Source: Coix lacryma-jobi var. lacryma-jobi (taxonomy: Eukaryota > Streptophyta > Magnoliopsida > Poales > Poaceae). From it: a stretch of DNA of 64,000 bases. Positions 33,506 through 46,800 of this stretch are shown here, piece by piece. The notes beneath the pieces are model-generated. The model did no database searches, had not been told where the DNA came from, and worked only from the letters and a program-made list of their open reading frames with translations. Made by a program: the position numbers and the translations under genes. The stretch is taken from contig CM019827.1 of the NCBI GenBank assembly GCA_009763385.1, forward strand, positions 109,829,204-109,893,203. Reading direction: 5' to 3'. The number at the start of each line of letters is the position of its first letter. The first letter of the stretch is position 1.

Positions 33506-34480
33506 AACTCTCAGACTTACCTTGCAATCTTTTGTCATTCCAGAGAAACCTTCTTTACCTGCATGGTCTCTTCCTTAGGCGCAGCACAGAGCACCAGCAG
33601 CAAGCGTGGCAAGCGGATGCAAGCCGCCGCAGGTGCAGCCGCCCTGGCGCACGCGGCTGAGCCACCGCGGGGCCGTGCACATGTCCCTGGCATGCCTCCG
33701 CGCAACCCCTCGCCACCGGCGTGGCCCTCGCTTTAGTCCGTGCGTGCTCTGTTGCAAGTCCGAGATGAAAAGGAAGTGAGACAGAAAAAGTAGGAAAGAT
33801 AGGGTTCCATGTAAGGAAAGCGCAAGAAATAAAGATCTGGTGAGAGGGATTAAATGAATATAAAAATAAATTCAGGGTTTTTGTTGCAAAACATAAGAAA
33901 TCTTGGGACCAGACCGTGGAAAAAAGAAGTGAAATATTATTGGAAACTTTTAGAGATAGTCTTCTTTATCACATTTTCTGTATTTCGGACGTTCGAACAG
34001 TTTTGTATTTGTCCTTTCATAGAAAAAATTATTATTTGTTGTTTGTGATTTGTGTTAATAGATTTGGAACATTGGATGAAAATCTGAAGGTTGTAGTTGT
34101 CACCTGAAAAGATGTTATATTTGAGGCACCTGAAATATAGCAAATCTCTTTCTTTATTTCTCTAATACGAACTACTTTAGTTGCAAAATTCCATGTTTTT
34201 AGGATATACAAATATTAAGTACTTATGAAGACGCTCTAACAACACATCTGCTTAGCAGAGACCCTATCACGAGTTCAAGACAGATGCACCGAGGGTTTGT
34301 TTGAGAGAGCTCCACCAGCTTCAGATTCACGGAAAATCAGATTCAATTTTGTAGCCAAACCACTCTAGCTCCACAAACTCCCACTATAAATCTGCTTCAT
34401 CAAAATAGTGAATCTACTCTAGATTCACTAAATACTCTTATATCATAATCTCATATTGAATATTTGGACTACAAAATAAA
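33506..34480. other. No gene recognised
   Basis: A short GC-rich frame (33485-33736) is not convincing. From about 34294 a TTTGTTTGAGAGAGCTCCACC segment looks like the left part of a MITE that continues into the AT-rich host of the next CACTA element. Confidence 0.4.
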
Positions 34481-34524
34481 CTCAAATGATATATTATGAA
34501 AATATAATTACTAAAGAATACAAT
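34480..34524. mobile_element. Left remnant of the MITE that hosts the CACTA insertion
   Basis: ATATTATGAAAATATAATTA and AAAGAATACAAT match 2148-2172. The other half resumes at 36101 (GGTACTTAGTTGACATCATA), matching 2173-2200. The CACTA element is thus nested in this older repeat. Confidence 0.75.
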
Positions 34525-36100
34525 CACTACGGGAAAATCAATCTTTGCCGAGTGCCTGTGGCTTTGCCGAGTGCCAAATTTCGGACACTAGGCAAAGAGC
34601 CTCTTTGCCGAGTGCCGGCCACGTGGCACTCACTCGGCAAAGCGCAAACACAAGGCAAAGCATGCTTTGCCGAGTGCCACGTGGCCGGCACTCGGCAAAG
34701 AGCCCCTCTTTGCCGAGTGCCGGCCACGTGGCACTCGGCAAAGCATGTGGCCCCGAATTGTGCCACGTGGGCGGTTCTTTGCCGAGTGCCACGTGGTTGG
34801 CACTCGGCAAAGAGGTTCCTTTGCCGAGTGCCGGCCATGTGGCACTCGGCAAAGAATGTGGCCCCGAACTGTGCCACGTGGGCGGTTCTTTGCCGAGTGC
34901 CACGTGGCTGGCACTCGGCAAAGAGGTGCCTTTGCCGAGTGCCGGCCACGTGGCACTCGGCAAAGAGCTCTTTGCCTAGTGTTTTTTTTCTGACACTCGG
35001 CAAAGCCAGTTTTAAATTACATTTTGAAGCAGTAAATTAATCCAAATGAAAAGTTTTTAACTACAAAGTTGGTTAACTTATCAAGATGAACAATTTTTGT
35101 TTTGGTGATTTTTTCATTTGACAAACTTAAAATAAATTCGTTCACAAATCTTATATATCTCTCCGGTAGTTTATAAAACTACAAGAGTGATATATAATGT
35201 TTATGAATAATATTAGAACCACAATGTCGGATGCACAAATAGTCAAACAACCAAAATAAACTTTGTAGATCTTGACAAGTCATGAAAGTTTGTAGTTGAT
35301 AACTTTTTAATTTGAAGTCATCTAGTTATGCAAAACTGCGTCGAATTTGAAAATTTTAAAATTCAAATTTTTCAAAATACCTCAGATAGAGAAATGACCA
35401 AAATGAAAGTTGTAGATCTCGAAAAGTTATGAAACTTTGGTGTTGACAACTTTTTGATTTGAAATCATCTTGTCAACGAAAACTACGTTTCAAATTGTAA
35501 AATTTAAAATTCAAATTTTTATGAACGACCTCGGATGGATAAACTACCAAAATAAAAGTTGTAGATCTTGAAAAGTTAGAAAACTTTGTAGTTTACAATT
35601 TTTTGATTTGAATTCGTTTAGAGCCTCAAATAAGCAAGTTACACATGGTTTAGTATAATATATGGGTAATCGAAACGGAGATGGAATATATATGAGTGTG
35701 TAGTGTAGTGGTAGAGGAGGCTCCGCGCAAACGAGAGGTCGTGAGTTCGAATCCTGCTGACTGCGTGAGAGAAAATTACGTGAAAAATAGTAGAACTTGC
35801 GATTTCGAGGGCGACAAGTGGGCGCTGTCCAGTGGGCCCCTCCTCCAATTAAATAAAAAATTTTCCCTATTTTTTCGGGGTTTTTTTATTTTTTTCTTTG
35901 CCGAGTGCCAAATATGTCAGCACTCGACGAAGCCTTCGCCGAGTGCCCGATATTTGGCACTCGGCAAAGAAATCTTTGCCGTTATATTCTTCGCCGAGTG
36001 CCCTTCGCCGAGTGCGGCACTCGGCGAAGGCTTCGCCGAGTGCGAAAGGGCCTTCGCCGAGTGCTTCCAGCACTCGGCAAAGCCTCGTTCTGCTGTAGTG
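34525..36100. mobile_element. Non-autonomous CACTA element (CTTTGCCGAGTGCC array), complete
   Basis: Left end CACTACGGGAAAATC at 34525, right end (inverted) CACTACAGCAGAACG at 36100, flanked by AAT on both sides (34522-34524 and 36101-36103). Both subterminal regions are arrays of CTTTGCCGAGTGCC and its inverse (34545-35005 and 35897-36082). There is no transposase. The middle has an AT-rich module with GTTGTAGATCT and GAAAAGTTATGAAACTTT words, and a tRNA-like segment. Its right end is 548 bases upstream of the SWEET16 start codon. Reading frames across the arrays (repeats of LPSATWPALGKE type) are not genes. Confidence 0.95.
35700..35765 (+). ncRNA. tRNA-like segment with A and B boxes (in CACTA element)
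   Basis: TAGTGTAGTGG (35701-35711) fits the Pol III A-box consensus TRGYNNARNNG, and GTTCGAATC (35745-35753) fits the B box GWTCRANNC. Spacing between the boxes is 33 bases, normal for a tRNA gene. I could not fold a full cloverleaf with good acceptor pairing, so it is a tRNA relic or mimic, not a functional tRNA gene. Confidence 0.55.
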
Positions 36101-36103
36101 AAT

Positions 36104-36648
36104 GGTACTTAGTTGACATCATAAATATGTTATTATTTTGTTATATATATTTAGTTAAAATTGAGATGGTTTGGCTCTCCAAGATTTTTAAAATAATTTA
36201 TAATTTAAAATCGAAATACTTTTTTGATAAAGTTCAACTGTAAAGGCCTGTGGCCTGGTAGTGTACATATATGATATATACACAATACACGTTGTTTATA
36301 AAATATCTTCATGTGTTACACGAGGCGGGGCCTAAGTCGTTGGCATATGTTCATGCCACTGATGTGCATCATGGCCTCATGGGTGAATGTCAAGGGCAGG
36401 CTCGGGCGCTGGATCGGCCTAGCTATAATTGCACTGCTGGCCTGCTCTGGTCCTCCCTCTCCCGCTCAAGGGCAGAAAACAGCTGAGCTGGCGTCTGTAC
36501 GTGTGGATCTCATCCATATCATCATACGCGCGTCCTGTTTGGAGCTAATACCACGGTTTCGCTTCTGTTATTTTGAGCCGGTGGCCTCCGGCCTCCAGTC
36601 CTCCTCCCTGTGTCTCTGTCCTGCCTGCTATCAGCCAGAGCTTCTTCC
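36104..36648. other. SWEET16 upstream region and 5' UTR
   Basis: AT-rich MITE remnant to about 36235, then unique sequence. TATATGATATATACAC near 36267-36282 is a weak TATA candidate, but I cannot fix the transcription start. Confidence 0.35.
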
Positions 36649-37800
36649 ATGGATTCCACCCTCTTCATCATCGGCGTCATAGGTACTGTAATAGGCAAGC
36701 ATGTGGTAAATATATATATAATTGCTACTTTTGTTCGTTATCAGTCTTCGTTATATTCATGCAACTGCTGCTTTATTTTCTCCTTTAATTTGTAGGCAAC
36801 ATCATCTCAGTTCTCGTCTTCATATCTCCTATGTAAGTGTGTCTGAATTGCTGCTTGATATATACTCCTCCTGCATGCTGTCGTCGTTGCTACTTATTAC
36901 TAGCTGCAAATATAATTAAAAGCTCTCTTAATTTCTTCCCAACACATTGGCATGCATGCATATACAGTATACAATAACCACACTATACTACAGCAAGACG
37001 TTCTGGAGGATCGTGCGGAGCGGGTCGACGGAGGAGTTCGAGCCGGCGCCGTACGTGTTGACGCTGCTGAACGCGCTGCTGTGGCTCTACTACGGCGTCA
37101 CCAAGCCTGACGGCCTCCTCGTTGCCACCGTCAATGGCTTTGGGGCTGTCATGGAGGCCATCTACGTCGTCCTCTTCATCGTCTACGCCGCCAATCATGC
37201 CACAAGGGTACGTACGTGATCGAGGGCCGGCCGCCGGCCGGCCGGGGTCATCATACAACAATACAGCAGCGGCTAGCTAGCTAGCTAGCATTATTTCTCT
37301 CGATCTCTCGCGCGCGCTTCTCTTCTCTGCCGTGGCGGTGACGCGGTGTGCAGTTCACTCACAATCCGTTGCTTTGCTTTGCTTCCTAATTAAGACTTAT
37401 TATTGGCCGGCCGTGTACTCAATTCATACAAGTATAGTTTTTATTAGGACACTCTCAATGTAAAAACTACCTAGAGTTTCTATACCTCGAAGACCAGCTC
37501 GTAACAACAAACCATCTTCTCCGATGCATTGTTTCTAATAGTAGTTTCTATACATAAAGAAATTTAATATATGGAGCACAACGATAGTTGATTAGCTGTG
37601 GTATATTACTATGTGATCCACCCGACAAATAAATCTCAACAGCAATGCATCGCCAATACCACATTCTTCAGAACATAATCATATTTCTTCAGAAACTGAA
37701 TGGACAAAAGTTTCTCCGGTAACTGAATCGTCAAGCCCAGAACCACAACACATCCTATGATATAGGAAACGAGTAAATCATGCCAATCATACAGGAACTA

Positions 37801-37845
<45 letters not shown>

Positions 37846-40800
37846 GACAATTAGCGGCAGAAGAAAACAGGGAGCGCTAGCTAAACCAATAGCTATAGGA
37901 GCACCTGATTTGGTGAGTGGATGGAGATGGGCGGGAGCTAGCTTGCTCAGCAATGGGAGGAAGATCGCCGGAGCGTGGAGCGAATCTGAGCAAGACCCAT
38001 TATCTGCGCGGCCGATAAACTGGCGTGGGATCGGAACACAGGATCTGAGTGAGGCTCTGATTTGATCTGAGTGAGGCTCTGATAGATAGAAATGGATGCA
38101 GAAGCTAGGATATTAATGTATTCACTTTTTAGGCGACCCCCCCGCTAACCGCAGAGTTAGTTGTTTTTCTAGTACGACCTCCGACGCTCCGCTGTATCCA
38201 GCCGGCGCCTATGTACTCTGCTACCTCGTCAGCCAATTGGCAGCTCGCCCTTTGTGCTTGACGCTCTGTTGCAAAACCCCTTATTCCGCTTAATGAGACA
38301 CGTGCACAACACGTTTTCGAAAAAAATGTATTCCCCTTTTTTTTTAAAAAAAAAGATAGAAATGATGCCGCCACGTGCAACTCAGTACAGATCGTTTCTT
38401 GGTTCCTCGACTAACATGAAGACCGGCCTGGTTCCTTAACTAGAAACTGTTTCTACGTTTTCTCATCTCTCTTCAATAAATTGTGTCATATTAGCAAAAC
38501 GTTTAAGTGGCAAGACAATACATGTACATAGCTATACTAGTTTCTGCGCTGAGAGTGCTCTTATACTTATATGATTAGACTTTCTTGAAAAAGCATACAA
38601 TACTTCTTTTTATAGTTAGTTGCTTTCATTATTGCAACTATATATAATTATGCGCGCAGGTTAAGACCGCAAAGCTGGCAGCAGTGTTGGACATTGGTGG
38701 CTTTGGAGTAGTGTTTGCGGCCACCACATTCGCCATCAATGAATTAGACTTGAGAATCATGGTGATAGGAATGATATGTGCCTGCCTCAATGTGCTCATG
38801 TACGGCTCACCCCTTGCTGCTATGGTAAGTTTTTCCTCACATATTTATATACAGTACTTAATTAATCCTCTTTTCTCCCCCCCCCTCTTTTTAATGGCTT
38901 CATTTGGTTGCCGGGACATGCATTTTATTGAGATGTACCTTTTTCTTTCATTTCTCTTCATAATTGTTATTAATCCTCTTTCATTTTCATATCGTTTACA
39001 ATGATGACATTTAAATTTATTTTTTCACCAGTTAAAATTTAACTTTGCAGAAAAAACCCCCCTAAATTTCATATATGTACGTAGTAGCAAACTGGCCAGC
39101 TAAGGTTAGGGAAAATGACATTGAGCAATGAAAATTGTTTGTCATATAATTGATGGTATCCATGAACAAATTAATATAAGTATAGTTCAAGTTTTTTTTG
39201 GAGATATATAAATGGGAAATAAAGCTCCTAAAGATATTTTCCATCTGACAATCCATATTGTGTCGTCCACAATTGGTCGGTGATAAAATAACTGTAGTTT
39301 ATAATGGACAGTGGCCGCTTGTGGTTGTGGGGTAATCATTTTTGGTTGTGCTGTCCCTTTCATGATTATTTATTAAATAAGTATACAAAGTCCAAACAAA
39401 TATTAAAAGACATGTGCCCCACGAAATTAGGATAGTGACATGTTCCGGAAATAGTTTATATTTTTTGGGGGAGAATCGTGTATCAGGGATATTGTACAAT
39501 AAAATAGTAAAATAGATGTTGTCCCTTTCATGATTATTTATTAAATAAGTACAAAGTCCAAACAAATATTAAAAGACATGTGCCCCACGAAATTAGGGAT
39601 AGTGACATATTCCAGAAATAGTTTATATTTTTTGGGGGAGAATCGTGTATCAGGGATATTGTACAATAAAATATATACTCTCTCCATCCCAAAATATTGG
39701 TCGTCTGAAAAGCGTGTATGTGAGAGAAGCACGGATTTCTAGAGACAGACATTTTGGGACGGAGGGAGTACTTTTTAGTATGTCGATCCTTAGTCCGCCC
39801 CTGTTTTATTTCTCTGCAAGTGGAACTGTGGAAGTGGATCGAGGATCTGCTAAAAAACCTCGATGAATCATTTTTTAGTTACGCAAATCTGGCACTTGGC
39901 AACTGATTTCGGATCAAGTTTTTTTTTTCCTTTTTTGGTGTGATGATCAAGAAATGCCATACATTAGTAGCAATTAAGGCAAAATTTGAATTAGAGAACA
40001 GTTTCCTGCAAATCTGGCAGCCTTAGACGAACCGGGGGAACGGTATTCGTTCCGGTAACGCATATAGCATTCGCGCTCGCGGACGGGAGTGCTGCAGCGG
40101 TGTCCGCTACGCCGTCCGCTACCCGCGCCCATCCGTCAAATTCGGCAGGATGGCGGATGGATAGCGGACGTCCGCTACCAGCCGGTGGCCCCACCACGCG
40201 CTGCCATGGCCGGAAGGAGAGAGGGAGGTGCCCGCGCTGCCATGGCCACTATGGCCGGAAGGAGAAGAGAGAGAGAGGGAGGCAGGGGCGGCATGCGCGG
40301 GCGAGCTCCGCCGCCGGTCGCGCGGTCGAGCTCCTTCGCCGGGGCCGCGCGGGCGAGCTCCACCGCTGGCCGCGCGGGCGAGAGCTCCGCCGCCGGGCCG
40401 CACGGGCGCGTGGAGAAGGAGGAGAGCGCGGGCGGCGCGGGCGAGCTCCGCCGCGGGCGGCGCGGGCGCGTGAAGGGGGACAGGCGGCGCGGGCGAATGG
40501 ATAAGGAGGAGAAGGAGAAAAAGAAAAAAAAGGAAAAAAAGAAAAAAAAATCCTGACACATGGGCCCTACGGTGGATAGAGGATGATATAGATGATGAAT
40601 GAGTGCAGGATAATTAGATATAGAGAAAAGAATCTTGATGACCAGACAATATAGAAGACGAAAATAGAGAACGTGAGTGCGGATAGTTGTTTGAGCACCC
40701 TGTTGCTGGTCTGAGAAGGAAGGGATCCTGAGTGAGAAGGAAGGGATCCTGAGAAAAAAAAACGTACTCGATGTTGTTTGATTAACGGAGAAGCACGTGT

Positions 40801-43800
40801 GTAAAATAGGTAGTACAGTTGTAGTACGAGCCCACGATATGACAGTATCCGCACATGCATGAATATTAAATATAAACTTTAAAAATAACTAATTACACAT
40901 ATTGCGTGTAACTTGCGAGATAATTTTTTAAGCATAATAAATTTATATTTTAACAATATATGTTGTGCTACAGTAAATATGTGTTAATAACAGATTAATT
41001 AGTCTTAATAAATTCGTCTCATGATTTTTAGACAGAATATGTAATTCGAGAATGTGGTGCTACAATAAATATATATTAATGATAGATTAGTTAGCTTTAA
41101 TAGTTTCGTCTCGTTAAATACTATGCAGTGATATAATTAGTTCTATAATTAATCTATTTTTAATAGACTAAATTAGTACCCCTCCATATCTCTTTTAGAG
41201 TTCGTTTTGGACAGCGACACGGTCTCCAAAGCATAACTTTGACCACTTATTTTTTTAAAAAACATTTGTTATAAAGTGGTATATATATACTTTTATGAAA
41301 ATACTTTTTAAGATAAATTTATTTATATGATTTTTACGTTTCTAAACTCAATAATTTAAAAGTTATTCATGATTTATATTTCCAATGTTTGACCGAAACC
41401 TTTTCCAAAACGAACTCTATTTGTGATACGGAGGGAGTATCACAACATTCGAGATACACAGCCTAAAAAGGTCATGTCGCCCTATAATTACTATGCAGCC
41501 TAAAAGTTTAGATGCCACCAAACTATCAACTTTTTTTCATTCTATCTCCATCACATCACCATCATATCAATGTTTGGACGCATGCATGGAGCATTAAATA
41601 TTGGTAAAATAAATAATTAATTATACTTTTAGTATATATATATCGAGACAATTTTTTTTGAGTCTTGTTGGGTCATATTTAAACAAAGTTTATCAAATAA
41701 TAACAAAAATGCTACAGTTGATTTTTTTTTTCATCTTCTTTGATCTAAACAAGGCCTTGGAAAGTTGGAATAGCTGGCGAAATTCGGAGGGTATCATCTG
41801 TTCGTGACCATAACTTGATTTTGACAGCTCCGACCTGCTCTTGTCTTGTGGAGTTGTGGGCCGGCCTTGACGGATGGGGTTTCGCTCTCTGAATTTTTTG
41901 ATTGGTTATGGGTGTGTTTAGATGGAAAAATTTTGCAAAATTTTTCTGTAGCGTTTTCATTGTTATTTGACAAACTTTGTTCAAATATGAACTACGTAGA
42001 CTCCAAAGATTCGTCTTGACATGTACATAATAAAAGTACAATTAGTTATTTCTTTACCTATATTTAATGCTCCATGCATACGTCCGAACATTGATGTAAT
42101 AGTTGATGTGATGAAAAATTCTGTGAAATGGGGAAACAGGGCCATGTGAAAACCAGACCCCGTACGTGGTGTGGCGCCAAATTCAAAGCCAGACCCATCC
42201 ATGCCCCAAATTCAAAGCCACTTCCCAGGGCCATGCATGACACGTACGGAGGTAGTATTATACTGTTGCTTCACATGAGGGAGTACTTTCATGCGTGCAG
42301 ACTGCAGACATGTCCCCTGCACAGTAGATTAGAGAGCGTTTAGTTCCCAAATTTTTTTAATTTTTTTTATTCCCCGTCACATCAATCTTTAATCTTTAGG
42401 TGCATGTATTGAGTATTAAATATAGTTAAAAAAATTAATTTTACTTTTAATATGTACATGTCAAGACGAATCTTTTAATATGTACATGTCAAGACGAATC
42501 TTTTGAGACTAGTTAGTCCATGTTTAGATAAAACTAGTTAAATGTCCGTGCGTTGCTACGAGTATATACAGAATCTCATGACATATACAACAAAAACACG
42601 AATAAAATATATGTAAAGTCTAATAACATCACAAATAATTAACCTGGTAATACATAATTCAAAATGTTTTCTTTTGAAATCAAAGAAAGACAAATACACA
42701 TTTTTTTTACTTGACCTAGACAAAGGATGATCAACAATAATTGTTTTTGTTTGAGACTAATATAGCATTGAAGAGAATCTCGTAGACAGTACAACATCGG
42801 GTATGTGGCCATTGTTTTGGTTCCCCTTTTATGCGAGTATGTGTAGCTAGATGTGCTTTCTCAATTCGTACACATGCGGTCAGAATTGTTAAACATATGA
42901 GTTAAATTTTTGTAGGGGGCAAGGGAAATCATGTATATTGTGCAAATAAAAAGAACAAAATTGGCATTTCTAATCTTTTGCCATTCCGCGCATGTATGAC
43001 AAGTAGAACAAAATAACCAGATGACACATTGAGTTAGAATTAAACTGTTGTTACTGTATATACAGTACTCCCTCTATCCCTGAATAAATAGATCTCTAGA
43101 GTTATCTTAAGTCAAACTTTTTAAACTTTGACCGAATTTTTACAATAATACGTCAAGATTTATGATATCAAATTAGTATCATTAGATACATCATAAAATA
43201 TATTTTCATAATATATTTATTTTATATCATAGATATTTTTATTCTTGGTCAAACTTTAAAAAGTTTGACCGACACGGATTCTAGAAATCGATTTATTCAG
43301 GGACACGGATTCTAAAAACTCAAATTGGTCATACTTTGTGACTCCATGACAACAGCACAAGACACTATTCCTTCAAAATAAGAGGCGTACGTAGCTACTA
43401 TTAGTTTATATCATAGAACTTTAATTATCTCATCACATTCAACAAACTACGAGCTCCTATACTGAACTAATTAAAGTTCCGAACAATGATGCAGCAAACG
43501 TGATGACTGAAACCTCCATGCTCCCGTTCTATACATGCGCATGGCAATGACAGAGGTTGCCTATAGCTGAACTGATGAAAACCAGATCCATTTTGCCAGT
43601 CACCTGCAGACAGAGACTTAAACTGACGAGCTGCTGCTTTTATTTCATAATTGAGTGATTAAATGGTTAGTGCTAATCCCAGCTATGAGGGAAATTGAAT
43701 AGTATTGTCAGAACTGCACCATAATTAGTTTTTACAAAACAAACTTATTTTATGTTGTCAAGCACCGAACCATCATCAACATAACTTTTTAGATAATGGA

Positions 43801-46800
43801 AACAAGTCCCAGCCTCTACCAATCATCAATATAACCAAGCTCTTATCTACACTTTTTTACAAAAAAAGAGGTACAAAGTTGCATCAAAAGCATATCACAC
43901 GCATAGTAAAAATTAAGCTGAAACATTCTTGAGTATTACCATGGAAAAATCTGAACCACAATAAATAAAGGTACTGGAAATATGAATCACTACAATGCAG
44001 AAATGTAGGTTTTCTGAGAAAGTAGCCAACAATTTTACAGAATAAGATGGTTTCTGTGACTTCTAGTTAAAGGGATTGTACCTGTTTCTTTGCAACTATT
44101 AATCAAAAGGAAAGACGACGTGTTATCTGAGAAATACTGTCAACATATTGATTGCAAATCTAAAAACAAAAAGTGATACAAATTAGAACTATCCACAACA
44201 ATTTCGTTCTATGAACACAGTAGATCTATGGAGACATACCTACTATTTCCAGTTTCACATTTTGTCCATGCATTTGCCCAAGTGAAACAGCAACAGAGTA
44301 CTTGTCTAATCATACCACAATTGTATTCAAAAATAGTTGAAGAAAAAAAATGCTTCTACCTTACCATCAAGTAGGGGGTGTCCACCTCCTGTCGCTGAGA
44401 CATTCCATGAACACATCCATGGCCTTGTTCAGAGAAGGCCTTGTGTCCGGCAGTATCAGGATCTGCCATTTGTTCTGCTGAAAAATCCATCACTCGAGAC
44501 CTTCCAAAAGTTCATCCACAATCAACAGAACTTGCACAATTATATCGCTGGCCAAATGGACACATCCATATAACAGTAGAAATGTCATCACTATGTCAGG
44601 AAGCCAGTTGAGCACCATTGAGCTATCCTCATGCCAAGCAAGTCTAGAAGTACCACCACATTCTTGTGGCCTTTCTTCCTGGATAAGCACATGAAGACTA
44701 CCCTATGTTATCATTGTCTTGTGTTTCCAACCTTCCACAATTTCAGCCTGCATAGTTCCGAAATTTTGATGAGCTGGGGGTGGCCATGGAGGCTTCCTGG
44801 GGAAACTGCAACACTTCAAAATAGCAAGCTCATGAACAAAGGTGGTGAAGGATAGCCATGGTGTAGGTCGTAACTCAACATCACAACACTTCCTCCTCAG
44901 TTGTGTAGGAGGTGGCCATGGTCTGTGCTGCATGTTTACCACTGCATACCAGCTGCAACTGAATGAAGTCCAGAAACAACTCTGTGTGCAGATGAGGCAA
45001 TTCGTCAAACATCTGTTGGACAAGGTGTTGGGAACTTCATCCTCCTCAAGCACCACCAATTACAGGAGGGAGGAAGCCGGGGATGGGACGCTGAGCTTGG
45101 CACGCCACCCACGGAACATACTCACAGAAAACACAATAATATTGTAAGATACGCCGGTGTCTCAGCTTGTCCTCCCCACCAACGTTAGGGGCGCACCTCC
45201 ATGGGCGGCAATTCCTCGGCGGTGATATTAAATCGGCAGCTGGAACAGAGCGGGGGCAGGTGGAGCCAGGGTGGCGGGGCTGGCGGCGAGCGCGGATGGA
45301 GTACGCGGCTGTGGGAAGCGGGGCGTGGCGGGGCGCCGGGCTAGGAGGTGGGGGCGGTGCCGAGCATGGAGGTGGTGACGGCGGCATGGATGGCCTAGGC
45401 GGCGCGGGCTTCCGCGTCCAGCCGAGCGAGGCGAGGTGGTGGGGGCGTCGGGCGAGGAGGTGGTGGGGGAGGCGTCTGGGCGAGCGGCGCAGGTGGGGTC
45501 CTCTCGTTCCTCGCCGTCGCGGTAGCTCTTGTGGCGTCCTACCACCTCCTCGTGCCAACCAATTCGTCGCACTACCACGCGCTATTCCTCTCCCTCGGCT
45601 CCAACGCCACCGCGGGCTGCCCACCTCCGCGCGCTCACCCTCCGCCCCCACGTCGCTGGCACAGAGGATGGAGGTGGTGGGGCCACGCCTTCCGGGAGGC
45701 GCAGGCGCCGGGCGGAGCGTGTTCGGGTGCGGGGCGCGGGCGTCTGGGTCCGGCCGGGTGAGGCGAGCAGGAGGGGGCGCCGGACAAGGAAGGGAGGAGC
45801 GGTGCCGGGCGGCCGGCGCCGAGCGTCGGGGCCGGGAGAGCGGGCGCCGCCGGGACAACGGGCGCGGGCGGCCGGCGCCGAGCTTGGGGGCCGGGAGAGC
45901 GAGCGGGCGGGACGACAGACGGTTTCGCGACGGGAGCGCCGAGGAAACGTTAGGAGCGTAGCGGGGCTACTAGGATGACCTCCGGGCTTTTTAGCTGTAA
46001 AGATTTATCATATAAGAACGAAAGTGCTACATGACTTTTTCCAAAAATTTCTCAAAAATGTCATAAGTCTTCTAGTACTAAAAAAAATAGCAAATTATTT
46101 TTTTAAAAAAAATATAAGAAAATATAAATAACTCTATCAAGTTGAGTACTTAATTTAATTAAGTGAGTTGCTTGAAGCTCAACGAACTAATAAGGCCATT
46201 TGATACCGTTCAGTTTTACTATCCAAGCTGTTTTTTTAATAAAAAATAGCTTTATAAGCAACTTATTAGCTGAAATTTTAGAAAAAAGTGTTTGACAAAA
46301 CAGTTTCACCGACAACTTTATGCATGATTGCGAGAGAGAAATGAGAGTATAAGCTATGAAAAACTACTTGTTCCAGCTTATATTTTTATGAGAGAGAAAA
46401 TAATAAAACAACTTCATATAGATGAAACTATTTTAGAAAATTATGTTTTTAAAAAAACAGCTCACAACAACTTATAAAATTATTGTGAGGTGTACCAAAC
46501 AGCCTAAATAACCAGCTTCACATGAGTTGACCAATACTACTACGTGAACAGAACTAACTTACTAGAATATAATACTCGTAACACATCAAATATTACATAG
46601 AGTCACTACCAGAATCCTGAATTGCCTTAAGTGCCAAAAACCGCCAAGGAAAGGGGTTAAACCGCCAAGGAAATGATCCTTAACCGTCAAACAAATTCAC
46701 TCAAGGATAGGAGATAAAAGAAAATAGTTTCCTTGACGGTTGCCTTAAGTGCCAAAAACCGCCAAGGAAAGGGGTTAAACCGCCAAGGAAATGATCCTTA

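Noticed and set aside
34527..35040. Several overlapping frames of 108-184 codons on both strands with repeated ATWPALGKE-like words
   Set aside because: They are translations of the CACTA subterminal array CTTTGCCGAGTGCC; both strands and all frames are open for the same reason.
35700..35765. A functional tRNA gene
   Set aside because: A and B boxes are good, but a paired acceptor stem and a clear anticodon loop could not be made; it is kept only as tRNA-like.
45046..45961. Frames of 149-270 codons in the GC-rich block of SWEET16 intron 4
   Set aside because: Composition artefacts; only the short AMP1-like piece shows homology, and it changes frame.
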